Source: Paenibacillus alkalitolerans
GTDB lineage: Bacteria; Bacillota; Bacilli; Paenibacillales; YIM-B00363
NCBI RefSeq assembly: GCF_016482785.1
Contig: NZ_JAEMXM010000005.1
Coordinates: 268,479-332,478 of the forward strand
Length of the DNA: 64,000 bases
Reading direction: 5' to 3'
In this document: one piece after another, positions 9,060 through 16,656 of the stretch
Layout of the letters: the number at the start of each line of letters is the position of its first letter
Position numbering within the stretch: position 1 is the first letter of the stretch
The notes under the pieces: generated by a model
Told to the model about the DNA's origin: nothing
Databases searched by the model: none
What the model saw: the letters and a program-made list of their open reading frames with translations, nothing else
Translations under genes and position numbers: made by a program

Positions 9060-10283
9060 CTACTGAGCTCCATTCTCGGCCTGAAATTCAGCCCACAACC
9101 GTTCCATTGCCGCCCGCCCTTCCGAGATGCGGTCATGGAATTGGATCGGCGCTTCCTCCCTGATCCGCCGGACCGAAGCGACCGCATCGGCCAAACGGTC
9201 CCGAACGGACAAATCTTCCGGCGTACGGTCGAACATAATCGAATAGCCGGCGACATAGCCCTGAGCCATGGCAACTTTCGCGCTTTCTATTCCTGTGATG
9301 TTGCCTGCAACGTACAGCCCTTGCAGCGGAGTTTGCATTCGCTCGCTATGCAACGGAACGCGGCCGCCCAGCTCAGGGACGTGCCGGAACGGACAGCCGG
9401 CGACGGACGCAAGCTCCGCCAACGGATATAAGCCGCCGGAAACGCAGACGAAGTCGGCGGCAAGCTCGCGAACGCTGCCAGGGAGCACTTCGCCTTCCGG
9501 ATTCACATCCGCAACACGCACGCCGCTCACTTGCCGATCCCCCACGATTTCCACGGCGGCTTTGCGTAGCTGGACGGGAATCCCCCAAACTGTAACGCCT
9601 CTCTTCGGATAAAAGCGCACCGCCGTTTTCTTCAAGAAGGATGATTTCAATAAATTGCCGCCTATACGCATCCATGAGGACGGCGCCATGTGCGCGGCTC
9701 CGGCGAGCGTATCCATCACGCGATGGGGGGATGCCGATTCCGGGTGCAAAATCCGGTTCGGCGCCAGTACCATGGCCGACAGCTCGATCCCGCAAAGCTG
9801 AAGCTCGCGGGCGATCGCGAACGAAAGAATGTTGATACCGATGATGATCCCTTTGCTGCCGGGCTTAACCCTATGAACGTTCGCCATCACTTGCGCCGCA
9901 CCAACCGTCATGACCCCGGGTAGCGTCCAACCGGGCAAGCTTACGGGAAGCTCCGAGGCGCCTGTGGCAAGCACCACGCTGCGCGCCGCAATCACTTCCT
10001 TCGATGTATGTACAATCCAACCGGGTTCCGAACGCTGCAAATCATAGACGGAAACGCCAAGCTCGATTTGCACCCCGGCCCGTACGGCGCGCCCGGTCAA
10101 TTCGTCCCCTTCCGCCATGCCGTTCCACCATTTGCCGTCTTTCTCCTGATGGAGCTGTCCGAGCAGCCTCCCGCCCGGTTTCATAAACTCATCGATAACC
10201 TTGACCTTACACCCGTGATCGGCGCACACAATCGCTGCGGCCAGCCCGGCCGGTCCGGCGCCGATAATGACGACATCGGTCAT
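9060..10283 (-). CDS. FAD/NAD(P)-binding oxidoreductase, HcnB-like subunit of a D-hydroxyproline dehydrogenase
   Basis: 407 residues with an N-terminal FAD-binding motif VVIIGAGPAGLAAA (G8 to G13), a central second dinucleotide-binding region (GIIIGINILSF), and the closing GLYVAGNITGIESAKVAMAQG. It resembles the alpha subunits of dye-linked proline and hydroxyproline dehydrogenases (HcnB/LhpE type). Many HcnB proteins carry a C-terminal BFD-like iron-sulfur domain; this one ends before it, and the domain is encoded separately by the first gene of the operon. Its ATG overlaps the stop of the upstream ferredoxin gene (ATGA). The role, passing electrons from the substrate-oxidising subunit (14117-15313), is inferred from family and context. 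Confidence 0.8.
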   Translation of the reverse strand: MTDVVIIGAGPAGLAAAIVCADHGCKVKVIDEFMKPGGRLLGQLHQEKDGKWWNGMAEGDELTGRAVRAGVQIELGVSVYDLQRSEPGWIVHTSKEVIAARSVVLATGASELPVSLPGWTLPGVMTVGAAQVMANVHRVKPGSKGIIIGINILSFAIARELQLCGIELSAMVLAPNRILHPESASPHRVMDTLAGAAHMAPSSWMRIGGNLLKSSFLKKTAVRFYPKRGVTVWGIPVQLRKAAVEIVGDRQVSGVRVADVNPEGEVLPGSVRELAADFVCVSGGLYPLAELASVAGCPFRHVPELGGRVPLHSERMQTPLQGLYVAGNITGIESAKVAMAQGYVAGYSIMFDRTPEDLSVRDRLADAVASVRRIREEAPIQFHDRISEGRAAMERLWAEFQAENGAQ

Positions 10284-10618
10284 TCCGAACGTCCCCCCTT
10301 CTTCAATGGGGCCGGCAGCGTTCGTCCTTCCCGTACGTCCATTCCGTCTTCAATCGTCGTGAGACAAGCGCGCACGCCGTCAACTCCGTTCAATGTAACC
10401 CGGCATTCCATGCAGTGGCCGATATTGCAAAATATTCCCCGCGGAGTCCCCGTTTCTTCATGAAATCGCAGCGTTCGGACACCTTCCGCCAATAGCGCCG
10501 CAGCGACCGTTTCCCCTTCATATCCCCGGACAGCCGTTCCATTATAAAAAAACGAGATTTCCCTGCGCTGCGGCAGCTGTCCTAGAACGGGATGATGAAC
10601 GATTCTTCCTCCGCTCAT
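10280..10618 (-). CDS. [2Fe-2S] ferredoxin-like subunit (HcnA/LhpF type)
   Basis: 112 residues. Cysteines C64, C69, C72 and C85 in GIFCNIGHCMECRVTLNG and GVRACLT match the plant-type [2Fe-2S] pattern of HcnA-like small subunits. An FFYNGTAVRGYEGETVAAALLAEG segment forms the beta-grasp start. It overlaps its neighbours on both sides by four bases, so the three proteins are probably made in step and assemble together. It would carry electrons inside a membrane-associated or soluble dehydrogenase complex oxidising cis-4-hydroxy-D-proline. Confidence 0.85.
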   Translation of the reverse strand: MSGGRIVHHPVLGQLPQRREISFFYNGTAVRGYEGETVAAALLAEGVRTLRFHEETGTPRGIFCNIGHCMECRVTLNGVDGVRACLTTIEDGMDVREGRTLPAPLKKGGRSE

Positions 10619-10887
10619 TTACCGTCACCGCCAAGCGTATGAAACGAAACCGGGCGAACCGGCGGCTGGTAAACAAGCGGTACGTCATCCCGCTGCGAAA
10701 TTCCGTTCACATGCCTCGCAATCGTTTCTATAAATTCACGACAAGTTCGCCCGCCGCAGTACCCCATGCCCGCCCGCGTACGGAGCTTAAGCTCACGCGG
10801 CGAACACCGGTACCGCTCGGCCGTTTCCATCAGCTGCCTCAGCGTAACTTCCTCGCAGCGGCAAATGATCGTTTCGGTCTCATTCAT
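10615..10887 (-). CDS. BFD-like [2Fe-2S] protein
   Basis: 90 residues with the bacterioferritin-associated-ferredoxin pattern: C9 and C11 in IICRCEEVTLRQL, C44 and C49 in GMGYCGGRTC. It begins at an ATG preceded by AAGGAGAG and is the first gene of a three-gene operon whose sigma-54 promoter is about 50 bp upstream. In homologous proline/hydroxyproline dehydrogenases this domain is fused to the HcnB-like subunit or present as a gamma subunit. Here it stands alone, complementing the truncated 9060-10283 protein. Confidence 0.85.
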   Translation of the reverse strand: MNETETIICRCEEVTLRQLMETAERYRCSPRELKLRTRAGMGYCGGRTCREFIETIARHVNGISQRDDVPLVYQPPVRPVSFHTLGGDGK

Positions 10888-10938
10888 GCTGGTTTATCTC
10901 TCCTTCTCTCTTTATGTGTCACCGTCACTTTGATAATC

Positions 10939-10954
10939 TGCAAGAATCGTGCCA
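10939..10954 (-). promoter_or_regulatory. Sigma-54 promoter for the dehydrogenase operon
   Basis: On the minus strand this reads TGGCACGATTCTTGCA, matching the -24/-12 consensus with GG and GC separated by 10 bp. It lies 52 bp before the start codon at 10887. Confidence 0.88.
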
Positions 10955-11000
10955 AATATAATCGGGAGTTTGCCCCGGGATAGATAAGGCCGTGAATGTG

Positions 11001-11016
11001 TGGCATAATTTTTGCA
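11001..11016 (+). promoter_or_regulatory. Sigma-54 promoter for the second M24 peptidase gene
   Basis: TGGCATAATTTTTGCA keeps the GG and GC elements with the correct 10-bp separation. It lies 58 bp upstream of the ATG at 11075 and only 46 bp from the divergent sigma-54 promoter at 10939-10954. Confidence 0.8.
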
Positions 11017-11074
11017 TGAGTTCAAGTAGTAATCCGGTTATTAAAAATGTCTGTCGAACGGGAGAATGGTCAAT

Positions 11075-12178
11075 ATGAATCAACAAAACCGATTGGGACG
11101 GTTAAAAGAGCGTTTATCGAACATGGGTATAGAAGGAGCGCTTGTGACTTCGCCGCTGAATGTTTACTATTTCACCGGATTTTACTGCGATCCGATGGAA
11201 CGATTTCTGGCATTGTGGGTCGATATAAAAAAGGACGCGGATATACTGTTCGTGCCCGGTCTCGACGCGGAAGCGGCTAGAGCTTCGTCCGGAGTGTCGG
11301 GCATCGTGCCGGTCGGCGATACGGAGGATCCTTATGAAGTGTTGGCGAGCCGGACGGGAAGAAGCATCAAGACGCTTGGAATCGAAAAGAAACACATCAG
11401 CCAACATGCCTATGAGCGGATCGCCGCGGCGTTGGCGCCGGACACCGTATCCGAAATAGAGGACGCGATCATGTCGTTCCGGTTTCGCAAAACCGAAGAG
11501 GAGCTTGACCGGGTGCGCAAGGCGGTCCGTGTGGCGGAACAAGCGATGGAGCTCGGCGTGAAGCTCATTAAACCGGGGATGGCGGAGTTGGAGCTAGTCG
11601 CGGAAATCGAGTATCAAATTCGCGTATTGGGCGGCGAACGGCCGGCATTTGCCACCAGCGTGCTTGGCGGAGCACGCAGCGCAAATCCGCACGGAAAGCC
11701 GGCCGTATACCGCTTTCAACCGAACGATTACATATTGATAGATATGGGAGTATATCTTCAAGGATACTGTTCCGATATAACCCGCACGTTCCTGTTGGGC
11801 GAAGGCACGAAACAACAGCACGACATATACGAAACCGTGCTGGAAGCGAACCGCAGGGCGATTGAAGCCGTGAAACCCGGAGAACCGTTCTCCCGAGTCG
11901 ATATAGCGGCACGGTCGCATATCGAATCGCGCGGATACGGCCCGTATTTCAATCACCGGGTCGGGCACGGCTTCGGGATTGAAATCCATGAGCCCCCTTC
12001 CGTCCACGGACAGGCCGATTCGCTTATGGCGCCCGGCGCATTGTTCACGATCGAACCGGGCATTTATGTGCCGCAGACAGGCGGGGTGCGCATAGAGGAC
12101 GATGTGTGCATTCATGAGGACGGCCGCGTGGAAGTGCTGACGCGATACCCGAAGGAGCTGATAAGGCTGCCGGTGTAA
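11075..12178 (+). CDS. M24-family Xaa-Pro peptidase (second copy)
   Basis: 367 residues from the ATG at 11075; GGGAG at 11060-11064 sits ten bases before it and overlaps the in-frame ATG at 11066. Metal ligands are D223 and D234 (IDMGVYLQGYCSDITRT), H298 (RVGHGFG), E327 (TIEPGIY) and E341 (RIEDD). It differs from the first copy (6521-7591) throughout, including the substrate-side loops, so the two may split the work, for example dipeptidase versus aminopeptidase. A sigma-54 promoter precedes it, placing it in the same regulon as the hydroxyproline genes. It converges with the enhancer-binding protein gene, the stops being 3 bp apart. Confidence 0.88.
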   Translation: MNQQNRLGRLKERLSNMGIEGALVTSPLNVYYFTGFYCDPMERFLALWVDIKKDADILFVPGLDAEAARASSGVSGIVPVGDTEDPYEVLASRTGRSIKTLGIEKKHISQHAYERIAAALAPDTVSEIEDAIMSFRFRKTEEELDRVRKAVRVAEQAMELGVKLIKPGMAELELVAEIEYQIRVLGGERPAFATSVLGGARSANPHGKPAVYRFQPNDYILIDMGVYLQGYCSDITRTFLLGEGTKQQHDIYETVLEANRRAIEAVKPGEPFSRVDIAARSHIESRGYGPYFNHRVGHGFGIEIHEPPSVHGQADSLMAPGALFTIEPGIYVPQTGGVRIEDDVCIHEDGRVEVLTRYPKELIRLPV

Positions 12179-12181
12179 CCG

Positions 12182-13933
12182 TTAGCCGTCAGGCTTCATG
12201 CCCAGCTTTTCCATCTTATTGTACAGCGTCGCCCGGGAGATGCCGAGCCGCTTCGCGGCGGCTTTCCGGTTGCCTTTCTCCAGCTCGAGCGCCTTCTCGA
12301 TCGTTTGTCTTTCCGTCGCGTTGCGCTCTTCAACCAATGAATGCTGTGCACCCGGCGCGGGCGCTGCGGTATCCGCCGGCTGCCCGTCTCCGGATACCTG
12401 GTGCGGCAAGTCGTCCCGCTTGACGGTCCCGTCGGATGCGAGAACGACGAGCCGCTCGATCGTGTTGCGCAGCTCCCTCACATTGCCCGGCCATTCGTAC
12501 TGAAGCAGCGCCTCGATGACTTCATGCGGGAAGTGCTCGACGAAGCGGTTGTACCGGACCGAAAATTCCTGAACAAAGCCGTGTATGAGCTCCAATAAGT
12601 CGTCTTTGCGCTCCCTCAAAGGAGGAATATCGATCGAAATGACGTTCAGGCGGTAATACAAATCTTCGCGAAACTTCCCTTCCTTCACCATCGCAAGCGG
12701 ATTCCGGTTTGTCGCCGCGATAATGCGGCAATCCGCTTCCATGAGCCGGGACCCCCCGACCGGATAATAATTGCGTTCCTGCAGCACGCGCAGCAGCTTC
12801 GCTTGCATCTCCAAAGGCATTTCCCCGATTTCGTCCAAAAACAGCGTCCCGCCCCGGGCCGCCTCGATTTTCCCCTTCTTCCCTCGTTGATCGGCACCCG
12901 AAAAAGCCCCCTTCTCGTACCCGAACAGCTCGCTCTCAAACAAGGCGGAGGGTATCGCGGCGCAGTTAATGGCGACAAAAGGAGCCGAAGGCTGCTCCCG
13001 CACGTCGTGAATCGCCCTTGCGAACAATTCCTTCCCGACTCCGGATTCGCCGAGCAAGAGGACGGTCGCCTGTGTTTTCTCCAGTTTTCTGATCGTCCCC
13101 ATCACGTTCCTGATCGGTTTGCTGTTTCCCTTGATCGCGCTGAACGGATCCTTCCCGGGCGTCAACCGCGCGATATCCTGTTCGAGACGCTGTACCTTGG
13201 AAGACATCTGGAACAGCTCGCGGTTCAACCGGACTTGGCTCGTAATGTCGACCTCGGAAGCGACGGCTCCGATAATTCGGTCGTTAATGCGAACCGGAAT
13301 CGCATTGATGAGGACGACGCGGTCGGGCTCGGGTTGATGCTGTCGTCTGCGGACCGATTCACCGGTTTTCAACGTTTTTAACGTCTGGATCATCTCCGGA
13401 GGAAAAAACGCCGACATCGGTTTGCCGAGAATATCTTCTTGCCGGATGGAAAACAGCTGCTCCGCGCCGGACGACCAAATGACGGTATTTCCTGATTCGT
13501 CCACGGCTGAAAGGGAAGCATCCAGCGTTTCTATAACGGTTTCAAAATATGACTCCAAATACCGGTACGATTGAAAAAGATCGAAAGAGAGAGAGGAGGA
13601 GGACAAGTATCCCAGAGGGCCTGCACCTCCGGTCACCAAAACCGTGTCCAACTCGCGAAGCGCAGCGACAAAGTCGGATAAAGAGGCGCTCTCATCTATC
13701 GCCGCGGAAGGCGTCCATGGAAGTTGTTCCTTCTCCGTCATATTCTCCGCGATAGAAAAAGGCAGGAAAACCAGTCGGCCGCCTGATTCCTTGAATACCG
13801 GAGATCGGGAGGTCATTTGTTGTTTCCCGGGGACATTTTTGCCAATCGGCTGAACCGGCTCACCCTCTTTGAAATAGAGATAGTCTCTTTGAATAAGCTC
13901 TTTAACGGCCGGCAACGGCAACCGCAATCGCAT
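12182..13933 (-). CDS. Sigma-54-dependent PAS/AAA+/Fis enhancer-binding protein
   Basis: 583 residues from an ATG at 13933 preceded by GGGAGGGGG; the open frame runs on to 14308 but that overlaps the divergent promoter. Residues 1-120 are an unrecognised sensor region, and a PAS-like domain follows (about 127-235). The AAA+ domain has Walker A GESGVGKE (295-302), the sigma-54 contact loop GAFSGA (342-347, consensus GAFTGA) and Walker B GGTLFLDEIG (361-370). The C-terminal Fis-type HTH is NRKAAAKRLGISRATLYNKM. It is the only such activator here and lies between sigma-54 promoters, so it is the probable activator of all three, sensing hydroxyproline or a catabolite (inference). Confidence 0.92.
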   Translation of the reverse strand: MRLRLPLPAVKELIQRDYLYFKEGEPVQPIGKNVPGKQQMTSRSPVFKESGGRLVFLPFSIAENMTEKEQLPWTPSAAIDESASLSDFVAALRELDTVLVTGGAGPLGYLSSSSLSFDLFQSYRYLESYFETVIETLDASLSAVDESGNTVIWSSGAEQLFSIRQEDILGKPMSAFFPPEMIQTLKTLKTGESVRRRQHQPEPDRVVLINAIPVRINDRIIGAVASEVDITSQVRLNRELFQMSSKVQRLEQDIARLTPGKDPFSAIKGNSKPIRNVMGTIRKLEKTQATVLLLGESGVGKELFARAIHDVREQPSAPFVAINCAAIPSALFESELFGYEKGAFSGADQRGKKGKIEAARGGTLFLDEIGEMPLEMQAKLLRVLQERNYYPVGGSRLMEADCRIIAATNRNPLAMVKEGKFREDLYYRLNVISIDIPPLRERKDDLLELIHGFVQEFSVRYNRFVEHFPHEVIEALLQYEWPGNVRELRNTIERLVVLASDGTVKRDDLPHQVSGDGQPADTAAPAPGAQHSLVEERNATERQTIEKALELEKGNRKAAAKRLGISRATLYNKMEKLGMKPDG

Positions 13934-13968
13934 ACGTGCGCCCCCTCCCGACAGAAGACGGAAAATTT

Positions 13969-14020
13969 TGTCTATTTTATTATACACCGTGTCCATACAG
14001 TGTGTATGATTTTTTAGACA
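13969..14020. promoter_or_regulatory. Long nested dyad, candidate enhancer (UAS) for the sigma-54 activator
   Basis: A symmetrical element: TGTCTA, 8 bp, TACAC, a 14-bp centre, GTGTA, 8 bp, TAGACA. Both arm pairs are perfect reverse complements with equal spacing. It lies 41 bp upstream of the sigma-54 promoter at 14061 and 36 bp from the activator's own start codon, suiting activation of one side and autoregulation of the other. Confidence 0.6.
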
Positions 14021-14060
14021 CATTGATTTCGCATCGGTTCCGCATGACGGGCAAACGACT

Positions 14061-14076
14061 TGGCACGGTTCTTGCA
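14061..14076 (+). promoter_or_regulatory. Sigma-54 promoter of the hydroxyproline catabolic operon
   Basis: TGGCACGGTTCTTGCA is an exact match to the consensus TGGCACG-N4-TTGCA. It lies 41 bp before the ATG of the FAD oxidase gene at 14117. Confidence 0.92.
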
Positions 14077-14116
14077 ACGTTATGTTACGAGGGGATCGCC
14101 AGGAAAGGGGGATTTC

Positions 14117-15313
14117 ATGGAGAGGATCGGAAGCACGGAAATCGCCGTCATCGGCGGAGGGATCGTCGGATGCTCCATCGCTTATTTTTTGGCCAGGGGC
14201 GGATTCTCGGTCACCGTTATTGAAAGAGGAGAAATTGCCGGCGGTACGTCCTCCCGGTGCGACGGCAACATATTGGCGATCGACAAGGATCCGGGATTTG
14301 ACAGCCAAATGTCGCTAAAAAGCCAAAGCATCATCGCCGAGTTGAGCAAGGAGCTGGAGCATCCGTTCGAATACCGGGCCCCTGGCAGCATACTGGTATG
14401 CGAATCGGATGAAGAGATGGAGGCCGCCAAGCTGTGGGTGGAGCGTCAACGGGAATACGGGCTGCCGTTTCGCATGTTGGACCGAAGCGATATTCGGCAG
14501 GAATCGAAATTTTTTGCCGACAATTTGCCGGGAGGATTGGAATGCGCAAGCGATTCGACCGTCAACCCGTATATGCTCACATACGCTTTGGCGGAAGGAG
14601 CCAAGAAGGCAGGTGCTTCCTTTAGGCTGAACTCCGAAGTGAGAGGGGTATCGCATGAGCGGGCGGCCGGCGGAACGTTCACGATTTCGACCGATAGAGG
14701 CGATATAAAAGCGAACAAAGTGATCAACGCCGCCGGAGTCTGGGCGCCGGCAATCGGACGTATGATCGGGATCGACATTCCGGTGCTGCCGAGGAAGGGA
14801 CATCTGATCGTCGCTTCCCGCCAAGTTCCCGTCGGCATGCGGAAGGTTATGGAGTTCGGCTACCTTATGTCCAAATTCGGAGGAACGCGGAAGGTCGATC
14901 CGGAAACGGAGAAATATGGAGTGGCTCTAGTATTCGAACCGACAGAAAGCCAAAACTTCCTGATCGGCAGCAGCCGGCAGTTTGCAGGCTTCAATACGCG
15001 GGTGAGCATGGATGTAATCCGGTGTATGGCGAGACGGGCGCTCCGTTTCTACCCGGACATCGGGGATTTCCATCTCATTCGCACTTATGCGGGATTGCGG
15101 CCGTGGACGAAGGACCACCTGCCGATCATATCGCGCGTGGAGGAGATTCCGGGATTTTATATAGCGGCAGGCCACGAAGGGGACGGCATCAACTTGGCGG
15201 CCATCACAGGGAAGCTCATGCATGAGCTCGTTTCGGAACAGGAACGGACTTCGGTGCCGGTCGAGCCGCTTCGATGGAACCGGTTCATGGCTGCGGGAGG
15301 CGAGATAATTTGA
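14117..15313 (+). CDS. DAO-family FAD oxidoreductase, probable catalytic subunit of D-hydroxyproline dehydrogenase
   Basis: 398 residues from an ATG preceded by AAAGGGGG. The N-terminal VIGGGIVGCSIAYFLA is the FAD motif, followed by ERGEIAGGTSSRCDGN. The C-terminal TYAGLRPWTKDHLPIIS and AAGHEGDGINLAAITGKL are typical of the D-amino-acid oxidase/SoxB group. In LhpBEF-type enzymes such a subunit oxidises cis-4-hydroxy-D-proline to 1-pyrroline-4-hydroxy-2-carboxylate while HcnA/HcnB-like subunits carry electrons; those partners are encoded on the other strand at 9060-10887. It is first in the sigma-54 operon and overlaps the epimerase start, so its product would feed the enzymes encoded downstream. 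Confidence 0.85.
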   Translation: MERIGSTEIAVIGGGIVGCSIAYFLARGGFSVTVIERGEIAGGTSSRCDGNILAIDKDPGFDSQMSLKSQSIIAELSKELEHPFEYRAPGSILVCESDEEMEAAKLWVERQREYGLPFRMLDRSDIRQESKFFADNLPGGLECASDSTVNPYMLTYALAEGAKKAGASFRLNSEVRGVSHERAAGGTFTISTDRGDIKANKVINAAGVWAPAIGRMIGIDIPVLPRKGHLIVASRQVPVGMRKVMEFGYLMSKFGGTRKVDPETEKYGVALVFEPTESQNFLIGSSRQFAGFNTRVSMDVIRCMARRALRFYPDIGDFHLIRTYAGLRPWTKDHLPIISRVEEIPGFYIAAGHEGDGINLAAITGKLMHELVSEQERTSVPVEPLRWNRFMAAGGEII

Positions 15314-16329
15314 AAACGAACCGCGTGTTCTATACCGTGGACACGCATACCGGGGGTAATCCTACAAGAACGGTGCTGCGCGGACTTCCTCCGCTTCAGG
15401 GAAGCACAATGGCGGAAAAGATGCTGCATATGAAGGCGGAATACGACTGGATACGAACCCTTCTTATGTACGAACCGAGGGGGCATGATGTCATGTCGGG
15501 CGCCTTGCTGGTCGATCCTTGCCGGCCGGATGCCGACATTGGGGTGATTTATATCGAAACGGGCGGCTATTTGCCGATGTGCGGACACGACACGATCGGC
15601 TTATGCACGGCGCTCGTGGAAACGGGAATGGTCGATGTTCAGGAGCCGTTGACGCGCCTGAAGCTGGATACGCCGGCCGGCCTGGTGGAAGCGGAGATCA
15701 CGGTCGAGAACGGGAAGGCAGTGCAAGTGTCGTTCTGCAACATTCCTTCTTTTTTGTATGCAAGCGTCGAGTTAGAGATAGACGGCAAAATCATCGCATG
15801 CGATATCGCTTACGGAGGCAACTTTTACGCGATCGCCGATGCCCGGGCTTTCGGTCTGGAGCTCGTTCCGTCCGAAGCTTCCCGCATCATTGACTGCGCC
15901 GTTCGCTTGCGGCAAGCCGTCAACCGCACGCTGGAGGCGGTACATCCGGAAGCGCCGTATATTCGCGGCGTTACCCATGTGGAATTTTTCAGCAGTCCGA
16001 CGCACCCCGAGGCCGACGTGAAAAACACCGTCGTCGTTCCGCCGGGAGGCATTGACCGCTCCCCGTGCGGAACGGGTACGTCGGCGAAACTAGCCGCTAT
16101 GTTTGCCAAAGGGCGGATCGGGCTCGGGGAGCCGTTCGTGCATGAAAGCATTGTCGGATCCTTGTTCAGGGGACGTGTTTTAAGCCGGACCCAAGTCGGG
16201 CCGTTGGACGCGGTCGTGACGCAAATTTCCGGAACCGCTTGGCTGATGGGCACGCATACCTTCTTTGCCCACGAGGATGACAATCTCAATCGCGGCTTCC
16301 TCTTGATCCCTCCGATGGAAGGCCATTAG
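15310..16329 (+). CDS. 4-hydroxyproline epimerase / proline racemase family, catalytic cysteines intact
   Basis: 339 residues from a TTG overlapping the previous TGA. Both catalytic cysteines of the family are present: C91 in PMCGHDTIG and C253 in DRSPCGTGTS. The dehydratase branch (trans-3-hydroxyproline) has Thr or Ser in place of the second cysteine, so this is a two-base racemase or epimerase. The aspartate in MCGHDTIG replaces the usual glycine or asparagine. In this operon it most likely converts trans-4-hydroxy-L-proline to cis-4-hydroxy-D-proline, the substrate of the dehydrogenase encoded just upstream. Proline racemase activity cannot be excluded from sequence. Confidence 0.87.
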   Translation: MKTNRVFYTVDTHTGGNPTRTVLRGLPPLQGSTMAEKMLHMKAEYDWIRTLLMYEPRGHDVMSGALLVDPCRPDADIGVIYIETGGYLPMCGHDTIGLCTALVETGMVDVQEPLTRLKLDTPAGLVEAEITVENGKAVQVSFCNIPSFLYASVELEIDGKIIACDIAYGGNFYAIADARAFGLELVPSEASRIIDCAVRLRQAVNRTLEAVHPEAPYIRGVTHVEFFSSPTHPEADVKNTVVVPPGGIDRSPCGTGTSAKLAAMFAKGRIGLGEPFVHESIVGSLFRGRVLSRTQVGPLDAVVTQISGTAWLMGTHTFFAHEDDNLNRGFLLIPPMEGH

Positions 16330-16394
16330 GCAAACAAAGTGAATCGGGAACCGGATGGAACAAAACAGACCTGTGAGACTGGGCGAATATTTGT

Positions 16395-16623
16395 TAACCG
16401 GAGTTTCTCCGGCTACCAGGCTCCAAAAGCGCTGTTTCGGGCACTGTAACCGGAGTTTCTCCGGCTACCAGGCTCCAAAAGCGCTATTTCGAGCACCGTA
16501 ACCGGAGTTTCTCCGGCTACCAGGCTCCAAAAGTGTAGTTTCGGGCACTGTAACCGGAGTTTCTCCGGCTACAAGGCTACAAAAGTGTTGTTTCGGGTAC
16601 CGTAACCGGAGTTTCTCCGGCTA
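16395..16623 (+). repeat. 52-bp tandem repeat array, each unit carrying a GTAACCGGAG hairpin
   Basis: Units begin at 16395, 16447, 16499, 16551 and 16603, exactly 52 bp apart. Each begins with a 21-bp near-palindrome in which CCGGAG and CTCCGG flank a TTT loop. The remaining 31 bp (CAGGCTCCAAAAGCG type) vary at a few positions in the first four copies. The fifth copy is only the palindrome. The array fills the gap between the two racemase-family genes of the operon, so the mRNA would carry five hairpins in a row. Confidence 0.92.
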
Positions 16624-16656
16624 GTCTGGAAGCCGAGGAGATTAGGCGGTGGTTTT

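Noticed and set aside
12182..14308. Longer form of the enhancer-binding protein starting at 14308
   Set aside because: It would read through the sigma-54 promoter and into the divergent FAD oxidase gene; the ATG at 13933 has an excellent ribosome site.
16395..16623. CRISPR array
   Set aside because: The segments between palindromes are nearly identical to each other, not unique spacers, the whole 52-bp unit repeats, and no cas gene is present.
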